Positions 53,620 through 64,000 of a stretch of 64,000 nt of DNA are shown here, one piece after another. The stretch is from Atrichornis clamosus (lineage: Eukaryota; Chordata; Aves; Passeriformes; Menuridae): contig WBMZ01005344.1 in assembly GCA_013400975.1 (NCBI GenBank), forward strand, positions 56,306 through 120,305, written 5' to 3'. Both the position numbers and the translations under genes were made by a program. The notes below the pieces were generated by a model. The model had not been told where the DNA came from and searched no databases. It worked only from the letters and a program-made list of their open reading frames with translations. Each line of letters begins with the position of its first letter. Within the stretch, counting starts at the first letter, position 1.

Positions 53620-56600
53620 TGCTCCTTCAGTGGATTCATGTATTGAATCATTCAGAGCGCAGTGAGCTGAGTCCTGTCATTCTTTGTGTTAGAAAATTTC
53701 CACGGTGGACAACATAGAGCACATATAAAACTGAGTCACTTCATAACAGCTGAATATCTGGTCTGAAGTCTCCTGGGATGTCTGCAATTGCTCTAGGTCT
53801 TGCTTTATAGCAAGATTACAAATCAGTTTTTCCTCTCTCTGAAGTTCAATATTACATTCATACTGGTTTTAAGCCATCTTTAGATGTTAAGGGATCTGTA
53901 CATGTTCTCTTAGGAGCTATTTGCTCTATATTTGAGACACAATTTAAAATTAATGCTGGTTCTAAACCTTTAGGTGTGATTTATGCTGGCTTATAACTTA
54001 GGATTCCTTACTGATGCATTAAATAAAAAATCCTCAGAGACATCCAGAGCACTGTATAGGCAGGTAATGTGTAAAATAAAGATGCACTTCCATAAATCCT
54101 ATTCAAACATTGAAAACTATATCCAAATACCAATCCATGTTTATGTTTTGTTTTGAATTGTGTATGCTGAATATGTGTATGTGAAGTCCAGTTATTTTAT
54201 GTTTTACTTCTGTAGTTTTTAAAACCATTATTGACCATTTCTATAGCACCACAAATTTGCCATCACAGACCAAAGCACATTTGCTGTGCAGGTGTTCACC
54301 TGCGTTTTGTAGCTTAGCATTTTGTGGGTCATTTGAATAATTCCGAATATGTCAAAGTCTAAATGTACAGTCACCAAGGACCTCAAAGACATTCAAGTTG
54401 CTGAAATGCTGCACATCCTCTGTGCCATCAGTTATCAAAATTCACTTCTGAATTCAGTGCCGTAAGAATTTTGCCATTCTTAACGAGCCCTTTCATAAAT
54501 GGATGCTGAAGGAAGCATAGATTTGTCACTGCAATGGGTTTAGGGGAGGTAATATTTGCCAGTTTTGCAAATTGTTGTTTGCATTTTTATAATAATAGGT
54601 GTGAATGCTGATACACAATGAATAAGTCACACATTTAAAGTCAAAGTCATATGCAGGTTATATGCTCCACCACACTTTTTAAATAAAAAAGAAACCACAG
54701 CTTGCTAAGTACAATTCATCTGCCTTAAGGACTAATGCTAAAAACCCAAGCAAATTAAGAAAATAAGGGTAAAGGGAGAGCAATGGGGGATAGTGGAAAG
54801 TCTCCCTGTGCACGGCAGAGGGTAGGAACTAGATGGTCTTTAAAGTCCCTTCCAACCCAAACCAATCTGTGATGTTATGATAATGTCTAAGGACAAACAC
54901 CACTCTGATTAATGCTGCTGGTTTCAAAACCAATATAATAACTTTTACTCAAAGGGCTCCCGGTGTTACCTGGATGAAGTTGCAGACTGTAGCCTGCAGG
55001 GAATCAGCTCTTCTGCCCCCTTCTGTGGAGAAATACCTCTGTCTTTCCTGCGTTAACAGCAAGCAGCTCTCAGGAGCATGCAGCAAGGAAACAGGCTACT
55101 TGCACCAGGATAACTGGTTCCCTTCTTGGCTAGAAAACATCTCTACCTGCCTGCTGGCCTGACTGTGGATGCAGCCTGGACAAGAAATGCACATGACTGG
55201 GAAGGATTTCCCAAAATAGGTGCTTCTCCTTTCTCTCTCCCTCAGGTGCTGAAATGTTGTCCAGTTTTTTTCATGTAGAGTTCAGGTGGACAAGCTGCCA
55301 GAAGAGGTCCCTCCTCCACCACTGCTCATCCACCCACCCACTGCCCTTGCTCAGGTGCTGTCCTGATCCCAGCTGTTCTGATCTCAAGGCAGCTCTTCCT
55401 GCGGTGCACGGCAAGGCCAGCTCTGAAATTATCACGGACAAAGCATCACTCATTTCTTCCCAGGAAGTTTTGTTTCTGAACTTAGATCCCTCACCTCTGC
55501 ATTCCCACCACAGCCCCACAATTAGAGGCAGAAATGTGATATGTGGGGCATGAGCAAGGTGCCAGCAACTCTTCAGGTGACTTTACACTAAATAAAATAT
55601 CAAACCCTCCCTGTTCTGGGGGAGTGTGAGAGGGATATTTACTGGACTGCAGAGGAGAGCTATTTGCAAGTAGTGGGTCAGGGTCTCATGCACGTCCCTC
55701 CTTCGTCCCTAACTTTCCTGTGTAAACCCCCTGGGGATATCACAAGTCACAGCTTTGAAAAGTTTTTCCACACTTTTGAGCCCACACTCTCCAGGAGGAC
55801 TGTGGGAGGGAAAATTAGCAGTGACTCCTTGAGAGGTTTCTGGGACACGCTGTGCTAGTGTTGGGGAGTGCTGGCTGTCCTCTCCCTCTCATCTGAGGGA
55901 TGCTGCTGTGAGCCTTGCAGGAGGCACATGGGTCTGGCACCTCCTTCAGGGACTCTGGTGGATAGGAGACGATCCCTGTGGACCAGGGCAGAGCAGCAGC
56001 TGTGTATTGAGGTGAGCCTCCCCACCTGCTCTGTACTGAGAGGAAGGTTGACTCTCAGGCTCTCACGGGCTGCAAAGACAGTAATGACATGATCCAATGT
56101 AATGATTTGTGATTCTCAGCAGAGCACAGCCTATAACCCAGTCTTGCTTTTCAGGAACTGCTGGTGAGTTCAGCACTTGTGAGGAACCTCTGACTGTGAT
56201 CTCTGCAAAGCAAAGGCTCTGCTTACCCCTAGCACATTTACTGTAGGGGTAGCGCCCCTGTATGCACGTCTCCTCTGTGGTGTGACTTGTGGGGCCATGA
56301 CCTGCAGCTGCAAGGAAAAAAACAAGTAATAAACAGCAAAGAAAGTCAGGTTTGTAGTTAAGCCACAATGTCTTACTATGTGTCACAGCATGCAGCCTGG
56401 GTGCTGTTTCCTAAACAGAACTGAAAAGCAGGGCATAAGAAGCTCATCCCAGCTTTGAGTTGTTTGCTCACATGTGTCCTGCCCATCCTTCTATCTCTGT
56501 TCTTCTGGTGGTCACTCACCAGGAATGAAATTGGGCAGTGACAGGCACATATTTTTACAGAATTGAGCCACTATGATATGACATGTGTGTGTATGTGAAG

Positions 56601-59180
56601 ATCAAAGCCTCTGAGAAATACAGAGAATTGCAAACTGGAGAATTCTCTTAGGTTCTGTTGCCTATTCCAGTGATGGACAGGCATTCATTCCTCCCTCTGT
56701 CCTGCATACCAGATGTAACAGAAATACCCATTACTTATCTCCATGAAGATTTCATGACACATCTGGGTGCAATCTGAAGTGCTCATATAACCCCAAGTGA
56801 AAATTAAGCAAACCCACAGAGCTACTCATTGCAATAAGCTCAGTATAAACCAGAAAAAGAATTATATTTTCCTCAGAAGGAGATACATTCCCCAGTCTTC
56901 AATATTCAGGTCTCTGATCAATCACTGAAACAGTCTGGCATAGATATTGATAGAGAAAAATAAATCTGCAACATTTTCAGAAGAGTTCTCTAGGCTGTGC
57001 ACCCCTCTCCTGCTTGTCTATTGAGAAAGCCTTATCCCTACATGCAAAAACCAACCCCCACACCACTAATTACTTACAATTACTTTTGAATATGAAAGCT
57101 CTCCATTAAGAAAAACAGAGATCCATCAGGTATGCCCTGTTCCTCCTTCTCTGTGGTAAGATCTACAAAAAAAACCCCCAACCCATTAAAAAACCTTTTA
57201 ACTTCAAGTAATCTGTAAGAACAGCTCTCTTCATTATTTCTGCCACGAAGTTTTCTCTGCAGTGTGTAAGGGTGTGTGGAAAGAAAACCTCAAGAACTTG
57301 CTGGAAAAATCCAACCAATGCTTTCAGCACAAGGTTTAAGTGGTTGTTTTCAATTATTGCAAAGTATAGGACAGAAATAAAACTCTTGTACCCCAAAGAG
57401 GAAAAAATAGCAGATTTGATAGCTCCCAAGCTTCTTGAGATGAATGTCTTGCTCCTTAAGCTCTCTGTCTTCATTTGCAGTAGTTGTGTATAGGTATAAC
57501 TTGGACAGGTTTCAAACACAGCCTTCCTCAAAATCCAAGAGACTGGCCTGGATCCTTTTAGTTGCATAAATCTGTGTTACTCCATGCAACTGTCAACAGG
57601 GCAAAGGCTGGATCTGGTCCTGTCCAACTGGTTTTTGATTGGTTTTTTGTCTCAGGCAATTAGATTGTGAGAGAAGTGTGGGGGTGCTTTAGTTTGCAAG
57701 CCAGAATTACCTTTATGGAGTGGGTGTCCATATTCACAGGATGCCTCTGGTCCTGCCTGGGGTGTGGGACTGGAGTGCCTTCTGGCTCACTGTTCTCCTT
57801 GTGTATTAACAAGTTAATTTGGCTGATTGGAATGGGGTCACTCTGGATGTTGTGCACAAAAAGGCCGACTGACCTCACAGGGAACTAGATTTATACAAAG
57901 GGAAGGGGACTTTTCTTCCCTTCTGTCAAAGAAAAGGAAGTTTCCCCAGATCAAGATGGCTAAAGAAGCACCAATCTCACTTGAGACTTAAACCTGACAA
58001 CTGATGTTCATTCAAGCCCCCATCCGTATCCACTTCAGTTTAGATCTCAGATTAATTTTAGTGCCACTTGTTCAATTAATAGATTAGTAAATTTTGCTGC
58101 TATTTTCATTTCTCAGCAGAATAATCAGATATCTCTCCCCTACTAAATCAAACCTGCCTACAGTATATCAGGATGAATGAGACCATCTATGTAATTTCCC
58201 AGGCATTAAATAATTAAAGCTTCCTTGCAGGGGAGAACAGTGCGTTACTGCCACTGGTGAATGGTATGACAGATATGTACTTTCTTTAGGGAAACATACA
58301 GAAGATAAAATACCTCCTATGCCACAGTTATCTCTGTGCTTTGCATTTATTACTAAAGAACACTAGTAATTAACTATGCTAAAACACTTCACAGGGGAGT
58401 GCTACATTTCTGAAGTGCAATTTTGTCAGGTGAACCATTTCAGAGCACTTGGAGTTGATGTCTCCCAGCGCCCCACAGAAGACCCCCAGGACAGCAGTGT
58501 GCTGGAAAACAGCACGGAGAGCACTGTGGGAGGAGATCCTCTGGCCAGGCACTGTGCTGTGGCAGCAGTGCTGTTGTGAAATGCTGGCACAGAGCAAAGC
58601 CACCCCCAAAATTATAGCCCTGGCGTGTGAGCCTTGCCATGAGGAGTGAAGAAGGATCCCAGTTCTCCTTTCCTCAGGACCAAGTCCTCTTTGAACATCT
58701 CTGAAACCCCTTTACTGGGGGAGATTTGTGGGGATCTGAAGTTCAGTTAAGCTGTGGGGGAAAAAAAGAGAAACTTTTAGAAAACACTGCAAGTAACATT
58801 AGAACTGTGCTGTATGGTGCAGTGATGTTTGTGTACCTATCTGGGAGAAACTTGACTGTTCTGATATTTGCCCTCAGGATGCAGGAGAGAGGCAGTTAGA
58901 TTGCTCAGGAAAGAGAGGTTACTAGGAGGAGGTCATAACACACCACCCATTAAGATGGAGATAAAAGTTTGAAGCCAGGACTTGATGACTGCAGTCATCA
59001 TGATAAAGCACATGTGAAGCCAGCCTGCAGGCTCTTACCTGATGAGACTGTTTTCATTCTGCAGAGCAGTTATTAAGCTCTCCTTCAGTAGTTTTTAACA
59101 TCTGACCGTTGGAGTAAAGGAAAGGGCTTCCCTAAGGCCAGCTACAGAAAATACTCTGTCTGGTTATGGGTTTATCTGGG
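53620..59180. other. Intergenic sequence with one CR1 tail, no gene recognised
   Basis: Both strands read. Frames at 55.2-56.1 kb, 56063-56386 (-), 57163-57567 (-) and 58376-58650 show no domain. The (-) frame at 56.06-56.39 kb has a hydrophobic N-terminus and is listed as a finding. Confidence 0.4.
54770..54885 (+). mobile_element. CR1 3' tail, + strand
   Basis: 'gtctccctgtgcacggcagagg', 'aactagatggtctttaaagtcccttccaacccaaacc' and 'tctgtgatgttatgat' are a typical truncated CR1 end, related to the copy at 40165-40318. Confidence 0.8.
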
Positions 59181-59184
59181 TAGA

Positions 59185-59432
59185 CAGAGGACACTGTGCC
59201 AGGGGAGGTTCAGGTTGGACATCAGAAAGAATTTCTTCATGAAAAGGGCTGTCAGGTGTTGGAAGGGGCTGCCCAGAGAGGTGGAGGAGTCCCCATCCCA
59301 GAGGTGTTCAATAAATGACTGGATGTGGCACTCAGTGCCACGGTTTAGTTGAAAAGGTGGTGACTGGTCAAAGGTTGAATTCAATGATCTTGGAGGTCTT
59401 TTCCAAGCTAAATGATGCTGTGACTCTGTGAC
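59185..59432 (+). mobile_element. CR1 3' end, + strand
   Basis: The stretch 'ccaggggaggttcaggttggacatcagaaagaatttcttcat', then 'ggctgcccagagaggtggaggagtccccatccc' and 'ttcaatgatcttggaggtcttttccaa' is the last 250 bp of a CR1 LINE. It includes the end of ORF2 and the short 3' UTR with the terminal octamer-type repeats ('gatgctgtgactctgtgac'). Confidence 0.9.
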
Positions 59433-60647
59433 ACCTGAGAAAGGGTCTTGCCTAACTGGAGCCATAAGAAACTGCTGGGCAGAGCCAGGGATGGGGATGT
59501 GCCCTTTTTCCCACCAGCACTCTGCCCAGACAGGCAAATCCAGCGTATGATCAGGGAGAGGGAAAAGAGAAAAATGCTGCTGCTTCTTTTACTGATGCTA
59601 TGATGGCTCCTTAGGACTTGCCTGGCCTTCCCTTCTGTGGAAGAGCTGAGCACCACACTATGGACTTCACAGTGTTGAGGAATTTCTCAAGGATAGAGGG
59701 CATGTGAGCAATCCAGCATCCTCTGGCAAGCAGCCCCGGTGTTCCAAACAGTAGGTTATTGCCAAGGTCAGGGAAAGAGAAGTATGCCAAGAAGAGCAAC
59801 AACTCCCAGAGGTACAAAGAAGACACTACTTGGGAAAGTTTGTGTGATTAGTAATATTGTTATCATTTAGGGTATGTGAGAAATGTGTGTATGTGACTAT
59901 GGGTAGATAAGCTTTGAGCAAAACAGGTATAATAAGACACTGTGCTTTGAAATAGACGGCTTCACTTGATCATATTGGTCGTGCGTGATGTCCCATTATT
60001 GATCTCCCGACATCACAGTATTTAATACACTACTTATGAAGCTTTATTAGGATGGTGGGTTAGGTTTTTCCTTTGGGAAACAGAGTGTCCTCTTCTGTAA
60101 AGATGCCCAAAGGCAGGAGAGGGAGCTGATTAGGTGGTGGGGGAACCAGCTGAGTGGCTCCACATACAAGCTTGCTTTATCACTAAGTCCTGTCATTTAG
60201 CCCAAAATAATTAAGGAAGTTCCCTGCAAATAGAGATTCCTACCAAAACCACATCTCCAGCCAGGTTATGTGGTTAAACCTCAGACAGACCCAAAAGCTT
60301 CCTCCTGTTTTGCAACAGAGGCATGTTTACCAGAAGGCTTTGACAACATGAGGGGCCAGATCCGAAGTGCCCAGGACTGCCAGAAACACTGCCCAGCTCT
60401 TCTGGCCCTCTGGAAGTATCAAAAATTGGTGAAGGGGCAGGGGAATGCTGACTCCATGGTGTACTCACAGCAAGTGGGAGGTGCTGGTGCTGCGGTGGGG
60501 CAGAGACATCCGCATCCCTGTCCAGGAGTGATGGGGGAGTCTGGAGGTCTGCCACGTTCCCTCTCACCCTTTTCCCTGTCCTCAAGCAGCCTTTGGGCTG
60601 GTCCCTGGTGTAACTCCAGCAGTTTGGGTCAGCCCTGGTTTTGCAGT
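59433..60647. other. Intergenic sequence, no gene recognised
   Basis: Frames on both strands, including + 60270-60788, have no recognisable domain. The 3' half of the latter is the CR1 copy next door. Confidence 0.45.
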
Positions 60648-60850
60648 CACAGAATCACAGGATCAATTATGTTGGAAAAGGCCTCAGAATCATCAAGTCC
60701 AACCTGTGACCAACCACCACTGTGGCAACCACACCATGGCACTGAGTGCCACGTCTGGTCTTCCCTTAAACACCTCCTGCGACGGTGACTCCACCACCTC
60801 CCTGGACAGTTCATTCCACTCCTACTTCACCAAATTATTTTTAGGTTTTT
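60648..60850 (-). mobile_element. CR1 3' end, - strand
   Basis: 'cacagaatcacaggatcaattatgttggaaaaggcctcagaatcatcaagtccaacc' followed by 'catggcactgagtgccacgtc' and 'ggtgactccaccacctccctggacag' is the complement of a CR1 3' end of the same type as 59185-59432. Confidence 0.9.
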
Positions 60851-63800
60851 CCATGTGTCAGGATAAGGGCAGATCCTTGTTTTCTGCCTTCTTTCCCTTT
60901 CTCTACTGCTTTAGCTTGAACTTTTTAATCACATTGCCCCCCAGACAACCTTGCAGACAAATGGTGTATGAAATTATACTGTGGAGTGAGGCCAAAAAGG
61001 CTCTGGCAAACCCTGTTTTTAAACGTTCCTTCTAAAAGCTGCAGAGAACACAGGCTGTTGAAGAAACGAAGTTTTTCCCTTCGGTGTCTGATACTGAAGC
61101 AATGCCACATGTTATGCTAATTCCTTTGATTCAGCCACACAGCACAAAGGAAAGTGAGTACTAGAGTTGTCTGGCATGGTACCAGCTACTGCAAAATGAT
61201 GGAAAAAAGTGCAGTTTTATACATCTAGAAACTAATGAACTGAGTCTTAAAACCACCAGCCAATTTGAAATGATCACATATGCAGGTGTCCAAGAGTCCT
61301 GAAAAGTCAGAGTCAGGGTTGTACAAACTCATTGCTAGCTCATCCATAAGGGTAGAATTCCCGGGAGATATTTGAGTGGGCATGTGCATCCTTATGTTTG
61401 TGGTGTGGCTGAAAGGTCTTTTGACCTAAATTTCTGCATTTAAGAGAAAGCTTTGCAAGGATAATATGAGCTGCTCTCATATCTGTAGCTTATTCTCACT
61501 CATCCTGCCTTCAAGATAAAGACTTGACCATTAAGATGAGCCAAACATTCAGAGCTGAATTCTTAGTTATCTATGAATACTGGTGAATCTGCAATGAAAC
61601 TGAGTGTAAATTTCAGATTTCAGGCTTATATATGACAGTTCAGCATGAAAACTCACTTTTGCTAGTTCTTTTATTTCCTGGTTTTAGGTGTTTCAGCTAG
61701 GAAAGGGAAAAACATGAAATGAGAGGAGGAGATTTACCAACAAATAATAATCCATGAATGGCGGAAGTAAAGTTTCACACCAATTAAAAAAATTGTTATG
61801 TTTATTATAGAACATAGAATTGCATGTAATGGATACATTTCCAAACATCAGTTTGATGTTGAAAATATTCAACCATTAAAAACTAAGGCAGCCTAATCAT
61901 TCATAAGAAAAGCTCAATGATGATGTCCTTTGCTTTTCCTAACCTTGATCTCACTTTACTGTGTTTAGCCTACCAATTTTTGGAAGTGTTTAGATCAAGT
62001 GGTGCCACCTTTTGTCCCTGCAGAGTTCTCTGGTTATCTAAATGCCAGTGCTCTGGGACAGGTCTCTGATGTTGGGTGGCTGCTGTGTCCAGAGGGATGG
62101 AGAGAAAATAAGTGAGGGATTTGTAGCTAAAGGAACAGGAGATACTGGTGAAAAAAGACAAGGGAGGAAAACTTGATTCCAAAGAAGAAGATAACAGGAA
62201 TCACTGGATTAAAGCCAAGGGCCTGTTCTTCATGCTGCCACTCTTTTGGTCTGAATCTGGCCCTTGAGTGCTATTAATGTCTGTTTGCTCTGCTCTGAAG
62301 AAAACTCCTTTTGGAAATATTGAGCCTCAGCATAGCACAATTAAGATTCAGGATAGCTCATTGGCAGGATATAAGCAGGGCAGTCATGGTCTGTCTGTGT
62401 CAGATTCAGTAAGCAGTGTAGGGATTGAAACCTGTTTCACCTCATGAAATCGTGTGAACAAACCATCCCACCTCCTGTTTCAGCTGTAACTGCGATTCCA
62501 TGGCTCCGAGGAATCCTCTTTGTCAAGGTTTTGTGGTAGCCTGTGCATTGCGTGGTAGGGCATGTTTTCCACTCAAACTAAGTGATGCACTAGTGGTTTA
62601 TGAGAAAGCACTACATGATAACACTGCATGGCTTAGGTAAAGACACCAAAGAGAAGGGACAAGATGATCCCGTTGGTATCTGCTATCCAGCAAGGCTGAT
62701 ATGACAGGGGCTGGACAGAACAAGATGTTCTTACAATCTGCTATGTAAACATTATGTTCCAAAGAAAATGAAAAGTTGGTGAAAATTGACTTCTCTGGCT
62801 GTGATGATGTTCGGGAATTGTATTGGTCTCCTTTGTTGTCAAGACAGAGATCTAGGTACAGGAGTGTTAGATAGATACATCAAAGCTTTTCCACCTGAGT
62901 GATGCATCTGGTTTATTGGGTTATGAATCTCTTTAATCAATACCTAGAGAATTGGACCAGCACAAGCAGCAGCCTTTTATTGCTGTTAGCAGCAAAAAGC
63001 AGATTCTGTTCCCAACCATTCCACATCCACATGGGCGGCCACGGCCACAGGGCAGCTCCGCAAGGCCTCTGCATCGAGTCCCAGCCCCAGCCTGTTACTG
63101 GGGGCCTCCCTCTCCCCCCACTTTGCAAGCCACCCTCTTGCCAGCTTCCTAATTTCCTGTGGTAGCAAATGCCTTCTCATACAGGGTTCTTCCAGCCTCG
63201 ATTTCAATTAGTCTTCTCCAGCTACCCAGCTGTTTGTGAAATGGAGGAAAAGTCCTTCAGTCCTTAGTGAGGAAAACCACTCCATAAATAGAACAGCCGA
63301 GGTTTAGTGCTTCTGAAAACAAGTGGAGAAGGCAGCTGTAGTTGAAGTCAGACACGGAAGGTACCTTGTACATTGAAAAAAGTCAAAGCACTGTAATTGT
63401 CTCTCCCAATAAGAGAATGCAGCAAAGTATCTGATTAACAGTGATCTGCACCGTTGCATGAAAATTTACTACAGGAAGGCAAGAAGAAGAAGAAGGAGAA
63501 AAGACTGGACTGAAACCACAGGGGAAATGCTGATTCCTTGTGTGTTATTAGTGAAGTGGGAATTAAGCCTTTGTTGTAATTTTAAATCTTGTTTCTTTCC
63601 AGAAGAAAATGGTCAAGATTTTAGACTTCTGATGTATGTCTGTTATTTGTTGTTGGACTTCTATACTATTCTGAGACAGGAAATTTCTTCACAGGGGTAG
63701 CTTTCTGTTCTTCAGAAGAAATAAAAACTATTATTTAATTTCCTCTTATCTGTCATGCTGAAACTATTTCTCATTTTCCTTCCAGATACCCTCATATTCA

Positions 63801-64000
63801 GCTCCCTTTTCTGCAAGTCTGGGGAAAACAGACATGNTGCAAATTGGGGGAAAACAGTCATGACTCAGCCATCACAAGGGGAAAAATATACTATACATAC
63901 CCAAGCTCCTGTGACAGCCTTCAGTGGTGCCACTTGTGTGCTTTCCATTTCAATTCAGACTTATTAACACTTGTAGGAGGGCCACACACCTGATGAAATG
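60851..64000. other. Intergenic sequence, no gene recognised
   Basis: No exon pair, RNA gene or named repeat was found. One unresolved base (n) stands at 63837, inside a 26-bp imperfect tandem duplication ('ggggaaaacagacatg'/'ggggaaaacagtcatg', about 63820-63862). Confidence 0.45.

Noticed and set aside
54950..54990. 'ggtgttacctgg' as the missing 5' LTR edge of the - strand provirus
   Set aside because: Only the first seven bases match the LTR end; the following sequence does not match the 3' LTR.
57163..57567. 134-aa minus-strand frame
   Set aside because: No domain or splice signals that fit; low-complexity AT-rich ends.
60270..60788. 172-aa + strand frame
   Set aside because: Its 3' part is the complement of a CR1 tail and the rest has no recognisable content.

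Overview
The window is vertebrate nuclear DNA from a bird, probably a songbird. The evidence is CR1 LINE fragments of avian type, small multi-exon genes with GT-AG introns, degraded gammaretrovirus-like proviruses and a compact CpG-rich promoter. The gene order matches part of the natural killer gene complex of other amniotes, where TMEM52B and GABARAPL1 lie side by side next to killer-lectin/CLEC2 genes.

Three protein-coding genes can be supported. (1) A five-exon C-type lectin-like type II membrane receptor on the + strand (4774-9006, 233 aa), with the layout of the CLEC2/CD69 group: cytoplasmic exon, membrane exon, three CTLD exons. (2) GABARAPL1 on the - strand (coding 31242 down to 24935, four exons, 117 aa, 3' end near 22.32 kb), an ATG8-family autophagy protein with an intact reading frame. 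(3) TMEM52B on the - strand (43610 down to 41866, three coding exons found, including a 39-nt microexon; the signal-peptide exon was not found). TMEM52B and GABARAPL1 are read in the same direction, as in mammals. The lectin gene points towards them and is convergent with GABARAPL1.

Region by region: 0-4.7 kb is intergenic with a CR1 fragment and one copy of a 260-bp repeat whose second copy lies in lectin intron 4. 4.7-9.6 kb is the lectin gene. 9.6-22.3 kb is gene-poor, with a GT microsatellite and a GC-rich block at 21.2-22.0 kb. 22.3-31.3 kb is GABARAPL1. 31.35-31.64 kb is its promoter, which carries a 79-bp tandem array with eight perfect TGACGTCA (CRE) palindromes. 35.5-38.9 kb is a deleted + strand provirus. 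41.9-43.6 kb is TMEM52B. 46.97-52.1 kb is a second degraded provirus on the - strand with a recognisable 3' LTR, followed at 52.4-53.6 kb by an eight-unit tandem repeat of roughly 115-190 bp. 53.7-64 kb is non-coding as far as can be seen, with three CR1 tails.

No prokaryotic system, CRISPR array, tRNA or rRNA was recognised. The most notable non-gene signals are the CRE array at the GABARAPL1 promoter, the tandem array beside the second provirus, and the internal deletions and segment duplication in the proviruses.
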